Assembly: GCF_028290025.1 (NCBI RefSeq)
Contig: NZ_JAQGKQ010000096.1
Span: 1 to 41,041, forward strand
Length of the DNA stretch: 41,041 nucleotides
Source of the DNA: Cypionkella sp.
GTDB lineage: Bacteria; Pseudomonadota; Alphaproteobacteria; Rhodobacterales; Rhodobacteraceae
Direction: 5' to 3'
Positions 9,916 to 18,202 of the stretch are shown here, piece after piece. The translations under genes were made by a program, and so were the position numbers. Position 1 is the first letter of the stretch; every line of letters begins with the position of its first letter. The notes below the pieces were generated by a model, which was not told the DNA's origin, did not search any database, and saw nothing but the letters and a program-made list of their open reading frames with translations.

Positions 9916-10440
9916 TTAAGCCTCAACGCTTGCAGCTTTGGCCTTTCTGACGAGGTGTTGTGCGAGTACGAGCAGTTCTAATGCTATCTCAGGTCCATCA
10001 ATCCAGCCAAACTCATGCGTTGCAGGATTTCTAATTCCAAGCATTACGCCTGAATAAATTTGATGATAACCCTTCTGCTCATCTCGCTCCGAGTTGGTTG
10101 TGCGATTACTCCATGCAAGTTTTGGTCTATTTGGAGAAAATGCTTGATCCATCAGCGTTGTCCCCGAATGTGAAAGTCCAGAAAGTGCAGAAACAACTTT
10201 GTCGACAGCTTTGTACGCCTCGCTGACTGCCAGATTATAGTGACCAGATGCGAATAAATCACGGGACACAGCCACTATTTCCGGCTCGACGACCGTGCTT
10301 GAAAATATAACCGTTCCCGCCCCGCCTTCGGAACTGCGATCTTCAATTGCAAGCATTCTCGGAGCGGGCAGCGCAAGGACAGTCCTTGCAACTCCTAACT
10401 CGATTAAAAACTCTTGAAATCTCCTGATTTTTTCAATCAT
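9916..10440 (-). CDS. TIGR02391-family protein with HEPN-like motif
   Basis: A 174-residue protein matching, from memory, the TIGR02391 (Hypoth_Ymh) family: 'SGHYNLAVSEAYKAVDKVV' near 66-84, 'LMDQAFSPNRPKLAW' near 97-111 and 'DEQKGYHQIYSGVMLGIRNPATHE' type core near 120-143. The core carries R137-N-P-A-T-H142, which fits the R-N-x3-H catalytic motif of HEPN ribonucleases. Whether it cleaves RNA is inference. It overlaps the upstream DUF5343-like gene by 8 nt; GAGGAAAT lies before its ATG, inside that gene. Base composition is visibly richer in A/T than neighbouring pyrG and rlmJ, suggesting acquisition. Possible role: toxin or effector of a defence or toxin-antitoxin pair. Confidence 0.8.
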   Translation of the reverse strand: MIEKIRRFQEFLIELGVARTVLALPAPRMLAIEDRSSEGGAGTVIFSSTVVEPEIVAVSRDLFASGHYNLAVSEAYKAVDKVVSALSGLSHSGTTLMDQAFSPNRPKLAWSNRTTNSERDEQKGYHQIYSGVMLGIRNPATHEFGWIDGPEIALELLVLAQHLVRKAKAASVEA

Positions 10441-11098
10441 CCCTAAGATATTTCCTCATCGACGAAAAGATTGTCTCAATCTGGTCTGTAGTAGCATCGG
10501 CACTGATGTGAATCTGCACATTCACATTCAAAGGCATCAGCATCTCCCCTCTCGTCTTGCTGCCTCTTGGTGTTTCATTCCCCTTCTGAACTCTGCCCCT
10601 TGTAGCTTGCGAGGCAGTGCGGGGTTCCACTCGCTTGGCCTCTTTCGCCTTCTCTCCACTAGGACGGGTAGCTTGGTTTGGTGCGCCGTTTGGTTGTAAA
10701 CTTGTGATAAGAAGGTATGTTGCAGCTTTATTTTTTGCCGATCCCTCACCTAGACCTTGGTTCATAAACCAGCTTACCACACGCGCTCTATCCGCATCTC
10801 CTGGTGGTGCAATAGTTATAAGTCCTTCATCATAAACTCCACGGGCCAGCTCCTCCACTGCTTGTGGGTAACTTTCGTCCATCCTCCAACGGCCAGCTAA
10901 ATCTGTTCCCTTGTTATCGTCATCAAGAATACCAACTCGCTTTAGCTCATTAATATATTGTTTAGCTGCAACAGCTTGAACATTTAGCGAAGCCGCCAGC
11001 ATGTTCTCATCGAATTTTGCGTTGGGGGTTCTTTTCAACAATTGTCGCATACCCCACCAAACCGTACTGGGGATTTGCGGGAAGGACTGATCGGCCAT
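10433..11098 (-). CDS. DUF5343-like protein, putative partner of the HEPN-like protein
   Basis: A 221-residue protein whose first ~140 residues ('IPSTVWWGMRQLLKRTPN', 'LAASLNVQAVAAKQYINELKRVGILDDD', 'YDEGLI') look like a winged-helix region of the DUF5343 type. Residues ~145-190 are basic and low-complexity (Lys/Arg/Gly-rich), and the end 'LNVNVQIHISADATTDQIE' resembles a small C-terminal domain seen with this family. The ATG at 11098 (GGAGAG upstream) is chosen over an earlier in-frame start at 11137. It is the first gene of a two-gene unit and overlaps the TIGR02391 gene by 8 nt, so the pair is probably translationally coupled. Codon use is less GC-rich than the surroundings. Family assignment is moderate; function unknown. 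Confidence 0.72.
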   Translation of the reverse strand: MADQSFPQIPSTVWWGMRQLLKRTPNAKFDENMLAASLNVQAVAAKQYINELKRVGILDDDNKGTDLAGRWRMDESYPQAVEELARGVYDEGLITIAPPGDADRARVVSWFMNQGLGEGSAKNKAATYLLITSLQPNGAPNQATRPSGEKAKEAKRVEPRTASQATRGRVQKGNETPRGSKTRGEMLMPLNVNVQIHISADATTDQIETIFSSMRKYLRDD

Positions 11099-11201
11099 TG
11101 TGAGCACTCTCCGTGTGGACGCGCTTACACGTACCACAATGTATGATTTTTATGCAAATACTCTGTTTTTATTTGGGATACGCCAATTGGTGAGCAGTTC
11201 C

Positions 11202-11465
11202 TCACACCATCTCCACCCGCAGCCTCTTCCCCACTGCCTTCGCATACTTCCGCAACGTCTCCTCCGAGGGCGACACCCGACCGCCCTCCAGCCGCGCAAT
11301 CGCGGATTGAGTCGTGCCCATCCGCCCCGCCAAAGCGCCTTGCGTCAGCCCCGCCTCGGCGCGCGCCGAGATCATCGGCTCAATCACCGAATACTCCGCA
11401 TCCGCCTAGGCATAGGCGGCGGCGGTTTCGGGGTCGGCGAGCAGATTGTCTTTCGTTCCCGGCAA
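11202..11465 (-). pseudogene. XRE/HigA-type antitoxin gene broken by in-frame TAG
   Basis: Reading leftward, the frame encodes 'TKDNLLADPETAAAYA', a TAG at 11408-11406, then 'ADAEYSVIEPMISARAEAGL' followed by 'TQGALAGRMGTTQSAIARLE' and 'RKYAKAVGKRLRVEMV'. This is the ordinary layout of a ~90-residue XRE-family antitoxin (N-terminal 'ADPE...AAYA' helix, then a helix-turn-helix), so a nonsense change has split it. A GTG at 11387 could still give a 61-residue HTH protein, which may or may not be made. The 5' limit (TTG at 11465) is approximate. No convincing toxin gene is adjacent; upstream sequence in the same frame has a further TGA and may be toxin debris. Confidence 0.7.
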
Positions 11466-11723
11466 AGCAGTCTCGTTGTGAACGCCGTCACCCCATCAGC
11501 CGCGACCAAGCCGAAAAGCCGTAAAAACCACCCCGTCAAATCCCTCGGAAACGCTCCAAATCCCCCCATCGGTGTTCCACTCTTTGCTCCTCCCTAACAA
11601 CAATCATTAACAAACCTTTAATCACACCACCCTATACCATTGAAACGTAACACATAAAACTGCTCCCACGTTTGAAGCCTCACGCCCCCTTCCCCCCCGC
11701 AAAATCGCGCCCTATAACCCCAC
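11466..11723. other. Non-coding stretch upstream of rlmJ
   Basis: Together with the broken XRE gene this fills the ~620-nt gap between the accessory cassette and rlmJ. I see no intact gene. The half next to rlmJ is A/T-rich (around 11600-11660) and probably holds the rlmJ promoter; the half next to the XRE fragment may be degraded toxin-antitoxin sequence. Confidence 0.4.
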
Positions 11724-12500
11724 ATGCTCAGTTATCAACACCTGTTCCATGCCGGGAACCTCGCCGATGTCCAGAAGCACGCGCTTTTGGCCGTGATGCT
11801 GGATTACCTGATCCAAAAAGACAAACCGCTGACCTATATAGAGACCCACGCCGGTCGTGGTCTCTATGATCTGGGCAGCGATGAGGCGCTGAAAACCGGT
11901 GAGGCCGAGGCCGGCATCGCCATCGCCGAACAATGGTTTGCGCCCTTGCACCCCTACCGCAATCGCCTGAATGAAATCCGCGCCAGCTACGGCGCGCTTG
12001 CATACCCCGGCTCGCCGATGATCGCGGCGCTAAGTTTGCGCGACCAAGACACCATTCATCTGGCCGAACTTCACCCACAAGAACACCAACACCTGCGCCA
12101 TGCGCTGAACCCATGGAGCGCGCATATCTACCAAAAAGACGGCTTCGAGCTGGCTCTCGCCATCACACCCCCCACGCCCCGGCGCGGCTTGATGCTGATT
12201 GACCCGAGCTATGAGGTGAAGGCCGATTACGATGCCATCCCGAAGCATATCGCCAACATCAACCGCAAATGGAACGTCGGCGTCATCGCGCTTTGGTATC
12301 CGCTGCTGACAGGTGGCCCGCATGGCCCGATGCTCAAATCGCTAGAAGCCCAATTCCCCGAGGCTTTGCGTTCCGAAGTCCGGTTTCCCCCGGCGCGCGA
12401 GGGACATCGTATGGAGGGCTCGGGCATGTTTATCATCAATCCGCCCTATGGTCTCGCCGAGGAAGCGGCCCGGATTGAAGCGCATTTCAAAGGTCTTTAA
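11724..12500 (+). CDS. rlmJ: 23S rRNA (adenine-2030-N6)-methyltransferase RlmJ
   Basis: SAM-dependent methylation of 23S rRNA A2030. The 258-residue protein starts with the family signature 'MLSYQHLFHAGNLADVQKH', has the SAM-binding 'ETHAGRGLYDL' near 40-50 and, near 157, the catalytic motif IV region 'LIDPSYEVKADY'. Here the usual D-P-P-Y reads D-P-S-Y, a conservative-looking variation in an otherwise complete protein. Length is close to the E. coli enzyme (280 aa). The PhzF-family gene begins at the very next base after its stop, so the two are probably cotranscribed. Confidence 0.93.
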   Translation: MLSYQHLFHAGNLADVQKHALLAVMLDYLIQKDKPLTYIETHAGRGLYDLGSDEALKTGEAEAGIAIAEQWFAPLHPYRNRLNEIRASYGALAYPGSPMIAALSLRDQDTIHLAELHPQEHQHLRHALNPWSAHIYQKDGFELALAITPPTPRRGLMLIDPSYEVKADYDAIPKHIANINRKWNVGVIALWYPLLTGGPHGPMLKSLEAQFPEALRSEVRFPPAREGHRMEGSGMFIINPPYGLAEEAARIEAHFKGL

Positions 12501-13391
12501 ATGCTGGAATTTCATACCCTTGACGTCTTCACCGAAACCCCATTCGCGGGCAATCCGCTCGCTGTTGTGCTAGACGCCGACGATCTGACCACGAGCGAGA
12601 TGCAAACCATCGCGCGCGAGTTCAATTTGTCCGAGACGATTTTCGTGCAAGCGCCGCAAGACCCCGCCCATACTGCACGGGTGCGCATCTTTTTCCCCAC
12701 CGCCGAGATACCCTTCGCAGGCCACCCCACCATCGGCTGCGCCATCCATCTTGCCTGCCAAAACCGGACGGGGGATTTTGAAACCCTGATTACGCTCGAA
12801 GAAGAAGCCGGTCTGGTCCCCGTAACCGTCACCCGTCACGGCAACCAAATAGAGGCCGAATTCGCCGCCCCGGTGTTGCCCTTCGCGGTCCTGACCGATC
12901 TGCCCTCGGATCTGATCGCCGCCAGCCTTGGCCTGCACGCCCGCCAGATCGGCTTTACCACCCACCGCCCCGCAACCCATCAAGGCGGCCCGCGCTTTCT
13001 TTTTGTGCCGGTTGATAACCTCGCCAGCCTCGCCTTGGCCAAACCGTGCGAGCCGCATTGGTCCGCCTTGATGAGCCGCGCCGATGCTCACAATGCCTAT
13101 GTATACACTCCCGGCGATAATTGCGATTTCCAAGCCCGAATGTTCGCCCCCACTGCAGGCACCTATGAAGACCCCGCCACCGGATCGGCCAGTGCCATTC
13201 TTGCAGCCCAGCTTTGGGCAAGTGGCGCCGTCGCCCCGGGCACCACCAAATTCGCCCTGCGCCAAGGCGTTGAAATGGGCCGCCCAAGCAGTATTGGCCT
13301 GACGATTGATGCCGACGCCAACGGCCCAACAGCGGTGCGGATCAAAGGCAGCGCCGTGCCAATCAGTTCCGGTCAAATCCGCCGCCGCTGA
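12501..13391 (+). CDS. PhzF-family isomerase-like protein
   Basis: A 296-residue member of the PhzF/diaminopimelate-epimerase-fold family, whose members catalyse isomerisation without cofactor; most, including this one, have no known substrate. Visible family features are 'DVFTETPFAGNPLAVVLDAD' at the N-terminus, the catalytic Glu in 'FNLSETIFV' near residue 47, 'FAGHPTIGCA' near 74, and in the second half 'EDPATGSASA' near 224-233. Length is typical (260-300). Its ATG abuts the rlmJ stop, suggesting translational coupling. The neighbours do not suggest a phenazine pathway. Confidence 0.9.
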   Translation: MLEFHTLDVFTETPFAGNPLAVVLDADDLTTSEMQTIAREFNLSETIFVQAPQDPAHTARVRIFFPTAEIPFAGHPTIGCAIHLACQNRTGDFETLITLEEEAGLVPVTVTRHGNQIEAEFAAPVLPFAVLTDLPSDLIAASLGLHARQIGFTTHRPATHQGGPRFLFVPVDNLASLALAKPCEPHWSALMSRADAHNAYVYTPGDNCDFQARMFAPTAGTYEDPATGSASAILAAQLWASGAVAPGTTKFALRQGVEMGRPSSIGLTIDADANGPTAVRIKGSAVPISSGQIRRR

Positions 13392-13484
13392 ACGCTTCAC
13401 CCCACCCACCTTACACATTCATTTCATCAGTCCAACGCACCCAATCCACTTGGCAACGCCAACGCGCCCGCCTATCTTGCTCCG

Positions 13485-13922
13485 ATGTTCGCAGATCTCC
13501 TCCGCAGCCTTCTGGCTCCCGCCCCGCCCCGTTTGCCCGAACCTGACGCCCAACTGGCGCTCGCAGCACTTTTGGTGCGGGTGGCCAAAACCGACGGGCT
13601 TTATGCCGTCGAAGAGGTTGAGCGGATTGAGAAAATCCTGCGCAACCGCTACGAGCTTGACCCATTTGCCGCCGCAACCTTGCGCGGCCATGCCGAGGAT
13701 CTCGAATCTCAGGCACCCGACACCGTCCGCTTCACCCGCGCTTTGAAAGCCGCGGTGCCGCTGCAAGACCGCGCAGGGCTTGTCGAGGCGTTGTGGTCGG
13801 TGGCCTTGGCCGATGGTGAGCGTGACGCCTCGGAAGATCAGCAAATGCGCCTGCTTTCCAACCTCTTGGGCGTGACAGATGTAGAGTCTGCGCAAGCCCG
13901 CCAAAAGGCAGACCGCGAATGA
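13485..13922 (+). CDS. TerB-like (tellurite-resistance-B fold) protein
   Basis: A 145-residue cytosolic all-helical protein of the TerB type. It has two copies of the acidic helix pattern typical of the fold: 'LALAALLVRVAKTDGLYAVEEVERI' near 27-50 and 'LVEALWSVALADGERDASEDQQMRLL' near 99-124, each with an A-x-A-D-G-type metal-binding-looking turn. Function of such small TerB proteins is generally unknown and a tellurite role should not be assumed. Its stop overlaps the start of the next gene (ATGA), so the two are coupled. Confidence 0.82.
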   Translation: MFADLLRSLLAPAPPRLPEPDAQLALAALLVRVAKTDGLYAVEEVERIEKILRNRYELDPFAAATLRGHAEDLESQAPDTVRFTRALKAAVPLQDRAGLVEALWSVALADGERDASEDQQMRLLSNLLGVTDVESAQARQKADRE

Positions 13923-14713
13923 TCGCTTCGCGGGGCGGTGTTGCCTCGCTTGGCATGTATGACCGCCCCGAAACTGCCGCCGCCAATGACCGGCTATGGG
14001 CGAATATCCGCGACGGCCTGCGCAGCGAAGGCATCCACCAAGCCCCCGACGCATTGACCCGAGGCGACACCGCCTTCTGGACTACATGGCAATCGCCCGA
14101 TCTGGTGTTCTCGCAAACCTGCGGCTTTCCGTTTCGCGCCAAACTGCACGACCACGTCACTCTGATCGGCACACCCGATTACGGCCTGCCTGGCTGCCCA
14201 CCCGGCTATTACAACTCGGTGTTTATCGCGCGCAAAGACGATCCGCGCACCACTTTGCCCGAGTTTTCCGGAGCGCCCTTTGCCTATAACGAAGACCTCA
14301 GCCAATCCGGCTGGGCAGCACCGCAAAACCACGCGGCAGCGCACGGCCTGCATTTCCCACCCAGCCTGCAAACCGGCGGCCACCGCCTGTCTGCCCTTGC
14401 GGTGTCAGAGTCCCGCGCCGATTTGGCGGCAATTGATGCGCTGACTTGGGGACTGCTCCTCGCCCACGATCCATTTGGCACGACCTTGCGCGAAGTCGGC
14501 CGCACCGAACCGCCGACGCCCGTGCTGCCCTACATCACCGCCAAAGGCCAAGATGCCGCGCTCTATTTCCGCGTCACCAAAGCTGCGATTGATGCGCTCA
14601 GCGCTGATGATAAGGCCACGCTGCACCTGAAAGACCTGATCGCAATACCGGCCACTGCCTATCTCGCAGTGCCAACCCCGGCCGCGCCCTCAGAAATCAT
14701 GGATGGGCTTTAG
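13919..14713 (+). CDS. PhnD-like substrate-binding-fold protein without visible signal peptide
   Basis: A 264-residue protein resembling PhnD/SsuA-type periplasmic binding proteins: 'ASLGMYDRPETAAANDRLW' at the start, 'GDTAFWTTWQSPDLVFSQTCG' near 50-69, 'YYNSVFIARKD' near 97 and 'AIDALTWGLL' near 171. Unlike exported family members it has no hydrophobic leader; the N-terminus goes straight into the first beta strand. It may be cytosolic, or its true start may differ. It overlaps the TerB-like gene by 4 nt (ATGA) and no phosphonate permease genes are adjacent. Ligand unknown. Confidence 0.78.
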   Translation: MIASRGGVASLGMYDRPETAAANDRLWANIRDGLRSEGIHQAPDALTRGDTAFWTTWQSPDLVFSQTCGFPFRAKLHDHVTLIGTPDYGLPGCPPGYYNSVFIARKDDPRTTLPEFSGAPFAYNEDLSQSGWAAPQNHAAAHGLHFPPSLQTGGHRLSALAVSESRADLAAIDALTWGLLLAHDPFGTTLREVGRTEPPTPVLPYITAKGQDAALYFRVTKAAIDALSADDKATLHLKDLIAIPATAYLAVPTPAAPSEIMDGL

Positions 14714-14815
14714 GCGCAACACCGAAGCCTACGCCAAGATGCGCCGCAAAAGCCGTTGCAATGCCCGCCATTCTGCGCCCTATTTGGTCACAAGCTTCCC
14801 AGACAAGGTCCAACA

Positions 14816-15595
14816 GTGAACGAATCTGCCGATACTCCTGTCATTGCGATCCACGACCTGCACAAAAGCTATGGCTCGCTTGAGGTCTTGAAGGGCGTCG
14901 ATCTGATCGCCCCGCGCGGCCACGTCGTCTCGCTGATCGGCTCGTCGGGTTCGGGAAAATCCACCCTGCTGCGTTGCTGCAATCTGCTCGAAGACAGTCA
15001 ACAGGGCGAGATTTTTTTCGAAGGCGAACCCGTGCGCTGGAAGGGCGAAGGTCTTGGCCGTCACCCGGCAGATCGCGGGCAAGTAACCCGGATGCGCACC
15101 AATCTTTCAATGGTGTTTCAACAGTTTAACCTTTGGTCGCATATGACGATCCTGCAAAATGTCATGGAAGCGCCCGTGACCGTGATGAAACGCGACCCTA
15201 GGCAGGTAGAGGCGAAAGCCCGCGAATACCTTACGAAAGTTGGCATCGCCGATAAGGCCGATGCTTGGCCCGCAATGCTGTCAGGCGGGCAACAACAACG
15301 CGCCGCTATCGCGCGGGCTTTGTGCATGGAGCCCCGCGCTTTGTTGTTTGACGAACCGACCTCGGCGCTCGACCCCGAGCTTGAACAAGAGGTGATCAGG
15401 GTCATCAAGGCGCTTGCCGACGAAGGCCGCACGATGCTTCTCGTTACCCACGATATGAAGCTCGCGGCCGATGTGTCTGATCACGTCATCTTCCTGCATC
15501 AGGGCAAAATCGAAGAACAAGGACCGCCGTCCACGCTGTTCAGTGCGCCAAAAACCGACCGCCTGCGCGGCTTTCTGTCCGCCGGGGCGCATTAA
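14816..15595 (+). CDS. Polar amino-acid-type ABC transporter ATP-binding protein
   Basis: ATPase of an importer of the HisP/GlnQ group, acting at the inner face of the membrane. From a GTG start the product has 259 residues: 'VIAIHDLHKSYGSLEVLKGV' first, Walker A 'GSSGSGKST' (42-50), Q-loop 'MVFQQFNLW', signature 'LSGGQQQR', Walker B 'ALLFDEPTSALDPE', H-loop 'LLVTHD'. The frame is open back to an ATG at 14756, but the GTG at 14816 is preceded by AAGG at suitable distance and gives the usual length. It heads a four-gene transporter set (ATPase, binding protein, two permeases). The next genes suggest polyamine or amino-acid substrates. Confidence 0.93.
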   Translation: MNESADTPVIAIHDLHKSYGSLEVLKGVDLIAPRGHVVSLIGSSGSGKSTLLRCCNLLEDSQQGEIFFEGEPVRWKGEGLGRHPADRGQVTRMRTNLSMVFQQFNLWSHMTILQNVMEAPVTVMKRDPRQVEAKAREYLTKVGIADKADAWPAMLSGGQQQRAAIARALCMEPRALLFDEPTSALDPELEQEVIRVIKALADEGRTMLLVTHDMKLAADVSDHVIFLHQGKIEEQGPPSTLFSAPKTDRLRGFLSAGAH

Positions 15596-15711
15596 AGCGT
15601 TGCGGGTTTGTCAAAGTTACAAATCTACACCCAAGCTCTTCTCGTTTGAGTTTCGGTTCTAAATACCTCGCAATCACCCTACCAATCGACCAAGATAATC
15701 TGGGAGTTACA

Positions 15712-16434
15712 ATGAAAAAGCTACTTCTCGCCACCGTCGTGCTTGCCATGACCGCAGGCTTCGCGTCGGCACAAGTCGTGCGGCTCGCCACCGAGGGCGC
15801 TTACCCTCCGTTCAATTTCATCAATGACAAAGGTGAGGTCGCAGGCTTTGAGCGTGAGCTCGGCGACGAGATTTGCAAACGCGCCGCCTTGGAATGTACC
15901 TGGACCACCAACGAATGGGACAGCATCATTCCCAACCTGCAATCGGGCAACTACGATGCGATCATCGCCGGCATGTCGATCACCGACGAGCGTTCGAAGG
16001 TGATTGCCTTCTCGGACAACTATTATCCGCCAACCGCCTCGGCTTATCTCGCGGCATCAGCGGATGCCGATATCAAAACCGGCGTGGTTGCAGCACAGGT
16101 TTCAACCATCCAAGCGGCCTATGTGGCCGAATCCGGTGCAACTCTGCTGGAGTTCCCGACCCCAGACGAAACCGTCGCTGCAGTACGCAACGGTGAGGCA
16201 GTTGCGGTATTCGCCGACAAGGATTATCTGCGCCCCTTCGCAGACGAGTCCAACGGTGCGCTGGTGTTTGTTGGTGAAGACGTGGCCATCGGCAGCGGCA
16301 TCGGCATCGGTCTGCGCCAGTCCGATACCGAACTGAAAGCCAAATTCGATACCGCGATCAAGTCGATGAAAGCCGACGGCTCGATAAACGCCCTAATCGA
16401 CAAAAATTTCGGCGGAAAAGGTTTGAAATTCTAA
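15712..16434 (+). CDS. Amino-acid-type ABC transporter periplasmic binding protein
   Basis: A 240-residue family-3 solute-binding protein. Residues 1-20 form a clear signal peptide (MKK, hydrophobic core, 'GFASA' cleavage site), and the mature part has the family pattern 'VRLATEGAYPPFNFINDKGEVAGFERELGDEICKRA', written here in pieces: 'EGAYPPFNFI' near 28 and 'GFERELGDEI' near 43, then 'WDSIIPNLQSGNYDAIIAGMSIT' type lobe and 'DKNFGGKGLKF' at the end. GGGAG lies upstream of the ATG at 15712; an upstream in-frame start would bury the signal peptide. A strong hairpin follows, which should favour this gene over the permeases. Confidence 0.95.
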   Translation: MKKLLLATVVLAMTAGFASAQVVRLATEGAYPPFNFINDKGEVAGFERELGDEICKRAALECTWTTNEWDSIIPNLQSGNYDAIIAGMSITDERSKVIAFSDNYYPPTASAYLAASADADIKTGVVAAQVSTIQAAYVAESGATLLEFPTPDETVAAVRNGEAVAVFADKDYLRPFADESNGALVFVGEDVAIGSGIGIGLRQSDTELKAKFDTAIKSMKADGSINALIDKNFGGKGLKF

Positions 16435-16442
16435 TCTCCCAA

Positions 16443-16466
16443 GGCCCGCGATGCACATCGCGGGCC
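16443..16466 (+). terminator. Hairpin between binding-protein and permease genes
   Basis: Perfect 10-bp stem GGCCCGCGAT / ATCGCGGGCC with a 4-nt loop, followed by GTTTCCTTT. Lies 8 nt after the binding-protein stop and 23 nt before the permease start. Likely partial terminator or mRNA-stabilising stem that sets a high binding-protein to permease ratio. Confidence 0.75.
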
Positions 16467-16488
16467 GTTTCCTTTCAGGGCACATTCA

Positions 16489-17370
16489 ATGTTTGCAGCT
16501 TGCGCCGACCCAAAGGCAATTGAGGGCCTGACTTGGGCCATGTGCTACCTGACCTCGGGCAAGCACGTCGATTTCTATTGGTCGTTTGTCACCGTGCTGG
16601 CCTTGCTTGCCATCACTGCCCCAGTCGCCATGGCTTTGGGCTTTGGTGGCGCAATGGCCGCGCGCAGCCACATCACCCCGATCCGCTGGTTTGGCAAAGC
16701 CTATACCGCGATGGTGCGCGGCGTGCCTGACATCGTGTATTTTCTGTTCTTCGTCATCGCGCTAGATCAGGGCATAGAATATCTCAACCACCTGCGCGTC
16801 TGCGAAGACCTGTCGCAGCCGGTGTTTCGAGGGCTAGAGTTCCACGTCTGCCCCGAGGCCAAAGTGCCCCCCGCCAGCGCCTCGCCATTCGTAAACCAAC
16901 TCTACGGCTTTGGCCTTGCCGTCATTACCTTCGCTATCGTGTTTGGCGCTTTCGTCGCCAATGTAATCTTCGGCGCGATGCAGGCAGTCCCGCGCGCCCA
17001 GTTGGAAACCGGCGAAGCCTACGGCATGTCGCAACGCCAGGTTTTCCGCCGCATTCTCGTGCCGCAGATGTGGACCTACGCGCTGCCCGGTCTGACCAAC
17101 CTCTGGATGATCCTGATCAAAGCCACGCCATTGCTGTTCCTGCTGTCGGTCAAGGACATCGTCTACTACGCCCGCGAACTTGGCGGCACCAAGACCCAAG
17201 CCTATGACTACCCGCACCCCGATTGGCGCCTGTTCTACTTCCTCGGCCTGCTGGTGTTCTACCTTGCGATGACCAAAATCTCGGAAATCGTGCTCACCCG
17301 CATCAGCAACCGTCTTTCGAAAGGCCAAGCCACCGCCGCCGGTGAAGCCATGCGAAAGGCCGCGATATGA
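16489..17370 (+). CDS. Amino-acid-type ABC transporter permease (HisQ-like)
   Basis: Inner-membrane permease, 293 residues. Several hydrophobic helices are visible, with 'TAMVRGVPDIVYFLFFV' near 70 and the EAA coupling loop 'ETGEAYGMSQRQVFRRILVPQ' near 171-190, which contacts the ATPase. A periplasmic insertion with several charged residues and two cysteines ('VCEDLSQPVF', 'FHVCPEAKVP') separates early helices and is longer than in the classic HisQ. It overlaps the second permease gene by 4 nt (ATGA). Part of the four-gene transporter beginning at 14816. Confidence 0.92.
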   Translation: MFAACADPKAIEGLTWAMCYLTSGKHVDFYWSFVTVLALLAITAPVAMALGFGGAMAARSHITPIRWFGKAYTAMVRGVPDIVYFLFFVIALDQGIEYLNHLRVCEDLSQPVFRGLEFHVCPEAKVPPASASPFVNQLYGFGLAVITFAIVFGAFVANVIFGAMQAVPRAQLETGEAYGMSQRQVFRRILVPQMWTYALPGLTNLWMILIKATPLLFLLSVKDIVYYARELGGTKTQAYDYPHPDWRLFYFLGLLVFYLAMTKISEIVLTRISNRLSKGQATAAGEAMRKAAI

Positions 17371-18194
17371 GCTGTTGGGAAACCTTCACCGACTACGCCC
17401 TGCGCTCCGTCGGTATTGGCGCGAAGCTGCTGCCAAAAGCCGATTTCACCCTGTGCCAGCAATTCACCCTGATCGGCTCCGGCCTGATCTGGAACGTGTA
17501 TTTTGCGGCCCTCGCGTTGCTGTTCGGCTTCTTCCTCGCCAACGCCTTAGCCCTCGCCCGCATCGCGCACAGCCCCTTCATCCGCAAACCGGCCGAATGG
17601 TTCGTCTTCATCTTCCGCGGCTCACCGCTGTTCATCCAATTCTTCCTCGCCTACGAAATGTTGGTCCTACTGCCCCGCACCGGCATCAACCTGTTCGGCA
17701 TAACCATCGTCACCTCATGGCTGACAAAAGCTTGGGCTGGCGCGCTGATCGTGCTGTTTCTCAACACCGCCGCCTATTCAGCCGAGATTTTCTACGGCGC
17801 GCTGCGCTCCATCCCCAAGGGCGACTTAGAGGCTGCCGAGGCTTACGGCCTCACCGGATGGCACAAATTCCGCCGCATCCAATGGCCCACCATGCTGCGC
17901 CTCGCGTGGCCCAGCTACACCAACGAGGCGATTTTTCTGTTCCAATCCACCACTTTAGTGTTCTTCTCCGGCTTCCCGGCGTTCAGCCAGCAAGGCGACG
18001 CGCTCTATTATGCCAACTATTTCGCCGACAAAACCTTCAACCCGTTCATCCCCTACCCCATCGTTGCCTTCTACTTCGTCATCCTCACCTTGGGGGTGAT
18101 TTGGCTGTTTGGCCGCATCAATCGCCACCTCAACCGCCACCTGCCGCAAAACAGCCGCAGCAAAATTCGCTTGCGTCCTCAACTGATCCGATAG
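17367..18194 (+). CDS. Amino-acid-type ABC transporter permease (HisM-like)
   Basis: Second inner-membrane permease, 275 residues, starting with the ATG that overlaps the previous stop. Features: an N-terminal region with 'FTLIGSGLIWNVYFAALALLFGFFLANALALARI' type first helices, 'FIFRGSPLFIQFFLAYE' near 80 (the R-G-x-P-x-x-x-Q pattern of this group), and the EAA loop 'LEAAEAYGLTGWHKFRRIQWPT' near 153-174. The N-terminal 45 residues contain two cysteines and precede the first helix. Completes the transporter; a polyamine-type ligase operon begins 148 nt further on. Confidence 0.93.
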   Translation: MSCWETFTDYALRSVGIGAKLLPKADFTLCQQFTLIGSGLIWNVYFAALALLFGFFLANALALARIAHSPFIRKPAEWFVFIFRGSPLFIQFFLAYEMLVLLPRTGINLFGITIVTSWLTKAWAGALIVLFLNTAAYSAEIFYGALRSIPKGDLEAAEAYGLTGWHKFRRIQWPTMLRLAWPSYTNEAIFLFQSTTLVFFSGFPAFSQQGDALYYANYFADKTFNPFIPYPIVAFYFVILTLGVIWLFGRINRHLNRHLPQNSRSKIRLRPQLIR

Positions 18195-18202
18195 TAAACT
18201 AG

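Noticed and set aside
11384..11569. 61-codon minus-strand frame upstream of the broken antitoxin, considered as its toxin
   Set aside because: No convincing RelE/HigB motif, and it runs out of frame through the antitoxin's N-terminal coding sequence. Possible degraded toxin only.
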